A DNA stretch of 7,572 nt from Candidatus Thioglobus vulcanius (GTDB lineage Bacteria; Pseudomonadota; Gammaproteobacteria; PS1; Pseudothioglobaceae), in the NCBI GenBank assembly GCA_910595855.1, contig CAJVCJ010000041.1, positions 1-7,572 of the forward strand, in the 5' to 3' direction. The notes beneath the pieces are model-generated. The model made no database searches, was not told the DNA's origin, and saw nothing but the letters and a program-made list of their open reading frames with translations. Below are positions 5,375 through 7,572 of the stretch, in pieces (positions within the stretch are counted from its first letter, which is position 1; every line of letters starts with the position of its first letter). A program made the position numbers and the translations under genes.

Positions 5375-7084
5375 TTAATCAACCTTGCGCAAAATAATCA
5401 AGAACTCAGTACCTTTTTCTGAGCTCGAATTAAGAACTAAATCACCGCCATAAGATCTGATGATACGTCGGGACAAATTTAGACCAACACCAAGACCTTC
5501 ATTAGAGCTTCTTTCTTTGTTACTCTTAAATAACACAAATAAATTATTAACATCTTTAATCTTAGAGCCTGTATCTCGAATAGATATATCAATAGTATCT
5601 TGTTTAATTGCAGACGTAATTGATAGTGTGTTGGTTCGTTTTAAATTGTTAGTCATGGCACTAATAGAATTTTTAATCAAATTCAACAACACTTGTTCAA
5701 GCTCAATAGGACTCATTTTTACGAATCCTGTATTATCAGATAATGATAGTTTCAATTTAATATTACTATCATCCAACTCTTTATTAAGCATTTTGGTAAT
5801 TTTTATAACACTCTTATTGATAGCAAACCTTTCTTTGATAATGTTTTTTGTTGATAAAAAATTACGAATATTAGCGAGCAATTCCACACAATGATTTGTT
5901 TTAAGTTGTAATTCACTAGAAGTCGACTTAATTTGATCATAATCAAAATTAGCACTATCTTCTAACAACTTAGTAAGAATGTGTGCATCAATTTTAATTG
6001 AAGTTATGGGCTGGGCTAACTCGTGCGTTACTTCCGCAAGCAGCTGATCAACCGAACTCACTCGCGAAAGCTGTTCAAGCTTCATCTTATATTGTTGAAT
6101 TTCAAACTTTTTTCGATTACGATATAACTGCAATAAGTATCCAGCTAAAAGTATGGATATAATAATTATGACAAAGTTTTCACGATAATATTTAATATAA
6201 ACTGGATCTTTATAACTGCCAATTCTATGTTTTCTTAATAGCTCACGCACAAAGCTATAATCTAAAGGCTCGACCCATTGATTGGTTTGGTCACCATACT
6301 TATAGACTAACAAATGCTCTCTTATCCTCTGCGTTAACTGAGAGTCGCTATGTTGTAACGATGAGAACGCCCACTCTGGTACTAAATAAGTACTTAAAAA
6401 ATATGGAAAATCATTCCTGGAATTTAATATTTTAATTTGATCACGATCAAGTTGATCAAGACCAATCATGGTTTCTATTACACCAGTGCGAACAGTGCCG
6501 GCATCAGTCAAGCCACTTACAACCGCATTAACAATATTATCTTGTGCGCCCAAAAACTCAATTCTTGAAAAATCTTGATAAGGATTGACACCCTGTGTTG
6601 TTAAATGATCCAAGGCTAACACCCATCCACCTAGTCGCTCAGGGGTTGATGCAGCAAAGCTGTTACCTTTTAAAGATTCAACAGTTTGTATTGAACGGTT
6701 GCTTGATGAAGTAAAAATCACACTACCTAATTGATTAACGTTAGTGGTGTCATTTTTGGTAAGTTCAATATGAGTGTTATATAAACGAACAAGTTCAATT
6801 GTAGTAATGGGCTGAGTAATAACATAGTCAACTTTTTTATCTTTAACCATTTGATACAATAATGCATCATCTGGCGTATCAACCACTACGATATTAAAAA
6901 CAAAGCCAGGCATTCTACGCGTCAGGTAGTCACTAGTTTTCTTCCAATTCTGATAAACAGCACTCTTATGAAGATAAGACTGAATGCCAATTGTTATTTT
7001 AATTGGCTCGTTTGAGGCTTTAGCACCAAACATTAATGTGACGCTAAACAATAAAAAAATAGTATATTTAAACCAAGGCATCAT
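5375..7084 (-). CDS. TtrS-type sensor histidine kinase with PhnD-like periplasmic domain
   Basis: This encodes 569 residues. A signal peptide (about 1-23) leads to a periplasmic PhnD/phosphonate-binding-like domain (about 27-285; IKITIGIQSYLHKSAVYQNW, VDYVITQP, PERLGGW, DAGTVRTGVIE). One membrane helix lies at about 304-320 (VIIIISILLAGYLLQLY), followed by a short coiled linker, then HisKA with EVTHELAQPITSI, H354 being the phosphorylated histidine, and an HATPase_c domain: N box NLIKNSISAM (N472), G1 box DTGSKI (504-509, second glycine absent), and G2 box EGLGVGLNLS (529-538). This layout matches the tetrathionate sensor TtrS and thiosulfate sensor ThsS; the ligand here cannot be read off. 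Two adjacent ATGs (7084, 7081) are possible starts, with no clear Shine-Dalgarno. It heads an operon with the response regulator. Confidence 0.9.
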   Translation of the reverse strand: MMPWFKYTIFLLFSVTLMFGAKASNEPIKITIGIQSYLHKSAVYQNWKKTSDYLTRRMPGFVFNIVVVDTPDDALLYQMVKDKKVDYVITQPITTIELVRLYNTHIELTKNDTTNVNQLGSVIFTSSSNRSIQTVESLKGNSFAASTPERLGGWVLALDHLTTQGVNPYQDFSRIEFLGAQDNIVNAVVSGLTDAGTVRTGVIETMIGLDQLDRDQIKILNSRNDFPYFLSTYLVPEWAFSSLQHSDSQLTQRIREHLLVYKYGDQTNQWVEPLDYSFVRELLRKHRIGSYKDPVYIKYYRENFVIIIISILLAGYLLQLYRNRKKFEIQQYKMKLEQLSRVSSVDQLLAEVTHELAQPITSIKIDAHILTKLLEDSANFDYDQIKSTSSELQLKTNHCVELLANIRNFLSTKNIIKERFAINKSVIKITKMLNKELDDSNIKLKLSLSDNTGFVKMSPIELEQVLLNLIKNSISAMTNNLKRTNTLSITSAIKQDTIDISIRDTGSKIKDVNNLFVLFKSNKERSSNEGLGVGLNLSRRIIRSYGGDLVLNSSSEKGTEFLIILRKVD

Positions 7085-7104
7085 TCATTTTAACATTGAG
7101 AAGT

Positions 7105-7131
7105 GTTATAACCATTATGAAAACCATATGG
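7105..7131 (-). promoter_or_regulatory. Candidate kinase promoter with degenerate operator site 3
   Basis: On the minus strand, TATAAC (7110-7105) is a possible -10. At 17-bp spacing the -35 position reads ATCCAT. A variant of the operator covers this place: plus-strand TATG-AAAA-CCATA (7116-7128), one base short of the perfect repeat, merging into the perfect palindrome CCATATGG (7124-7131). Spacing differs from sites 1 and 2, so it may serve autoregulation or repression rather than activation. The rest of 7132-7222 is very AT-rich, with weak inverted repeats (7143-7150 with 7162-7169; 7134-7140 with 7180-7186) and no gene. Confidence 0.4.
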
Positions 7132-7222
7132 ATTAAAAAGTTTAAAATTTTATTAATTATTAAATTTTATAGCTTTCAGCTTTTTACGATTGTTTCTGGA
7201 GGTTTTTATAAAATAAAATTAT

Positions 7223-7572
7223 TTATTGTAAGTCGCCAACACTCAAAACAATAAGTTTATCAAGATCAATTAGTCGTCTAAAGGCTAATTGCACCTCTTG
7301 TACATTAATAGAATCAATTTTTTGGGTAAAACTACTCAAAAAATCCTTTGGAAGCTCATAAAATCCTATAATTGATAAATAAGTTAGAATATTAGCATTA
7401 CTAGAAGTCTCTAGTGAAAATCCACCAATTATATTATCCTTACCGTCTTGTAACAATTGCGCGTCGATTGGGGTTTTTGTGAATTTTTCCAACATTTTTA
7501 ACACCACTTGTTTGGCTTGTTGCGTCTGTGAATTTTTAGTTTGCAGTTTAATTAAGAATAAGCCGTTTGATT
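7223..7572 (-). CDS. M16-family (insulinase/PqqL-type) peptidase, C-terminal part
   Basis: The frame is open to the right-hand edge of the window, so the gene is cut off at its 5' side and the GTG at 7507 is not a real start; 115 residues are visible. They match the end of the M16 C-terminal domain: NGLFLIKLQTKN, then TPIDAQLLQDGKDNIIGGFS, SSNANILTYLSIIGFYELP, and a final DLDKLIVLSVGD. The zinc-binding HxxEH motif would lie upstream and is not visible, so the protein could be either the catalytic or the non-catalytic partner of an M16 pair. These are usually periplasmic or membrane-attached in gammaproteobacteria. No clear intrinsic terminator follows, only a weak AGCT-GAA-AGCT stem near 7171-7181. 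Confidence 0.85.
   Translation of the reverse strand, partial: SNGLFLIKLQTKNSQTQQAKQVVLKMLEKFTKTPIDAQLLQDGKDNIIGGFSLETSSNANILTYLSIIGFYELPKDFLSSFTQKIDSINVQEVQLAFRRLIDLDKLIVLSVGDLQ

Noticed and set aside
5460..5894. 144-codon plus-strand ORF inside the kinase gene, and similar opposite-strand ORFs at 1092-1289, 2259-2453 and 5011-5235
   Set aside because: They mirror genes with convincing domain motifs, have no recognisable protein features of their own, and are typical shadow frames.
7134..7186. Nested inverted repeats as a terminator of the M16 peptidase gene
   Set aside because: The arms are almost purely A and T with large internal loops, and no stable GC-containing stem precedes a T tract.
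7199..7210. Plus-strand GGAGG before an AT-rich stretch, as the start of a gene
   Set aside because: No ATG follows at proper distance, and the downstream plus frame is antisense to the peptidase.

Overview
The window is AT-rich bacterial chromosome. Its protein families (a fused FAD/Fe-S D-lactate-type dehydrogenase, exported SCP2-like protein, small periplasmic cytochrome c, TtrS/TtrR-type two-component system, M16 peptidase) fit a low-GC gammaproteobacterium with periplasmic sulfur or respiratory chemistry, for example the SUP05/Thioglobus group. That placement is inferred from family resemblance and composition; no rRNA or other marker gene is present. I saw no mobile element, tRNA, rRNA or CRISPR array.

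Layout. 1-2628 (+) is the C-terminal two thirds of a large FAD-linked oxidase fused to an Fe-S/CCG-domain electron-transfer module. 2687-3139 (+) is a signal-peptide-bearing SCP2-like protein. 3140-3505 (-) is a gamma-glutamylcyclotransferase-like protein whose stop codon touches the stop of the SCP2-like gene. 3506-3613 is a divergent control region with two adjacent palindromes. 3614-3961 (+) is a monohaem cytochrome c. 3962-4167 holds a perfect 17-bp bidirectional terminator and, on the minus strand, what looks like an unannotated small RNA with its own promoter. 4168-4713 (-) is a MASE1-like membrane protein, 4776-5372 (-) a FixJ/TtrR-type response regulator, and 5375-7084 (-) a TtrS-type sensor kinase with a PhnD-like periplasmic domain. 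7085-7222 is an AT-rich control region. 7223-7572 (-) is the 3' end of an M16-family peptidase.

Main observation. The sequence TATGG-N4-CCATA occurs twice as a perfect inverted repeat, at 3528-3541 and 4134-4147. In each case exactly 24 nt separate it from a good -10 hexamer (TATAAT at 3566-3571 on +, GATAAT at 4109-4104 on -), placing the operator centre near -43.5. Neither promoter has a recognisable -35. The first promoter faces the cytochrome c gene. The second faces a 119-nt intergenic stretch that contains no convincing ORF, folds into three stem-loops, ends in the strong terminator, and carries a CU-rich anti-Shine-Dalgarno sequence in a 27-nt loop. A degraded third copy of the operator lies upstream of the sensor kinase. 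The window may therefore hold a small regulon in which one activator (the TtrSR-like pair, or a CRP/FNR-type protein encoded elsewhere) switches on a cytochrome and a small RNA together. The RNA loop could pair with a GAGGAG element in the cytochrome leader, and less well with a near-copy of that leader in front of the SCP2-like gene. The operators, RNA structure and spacing are seen in the sequence; the regulator's identity and the RNA's targets are inferred.
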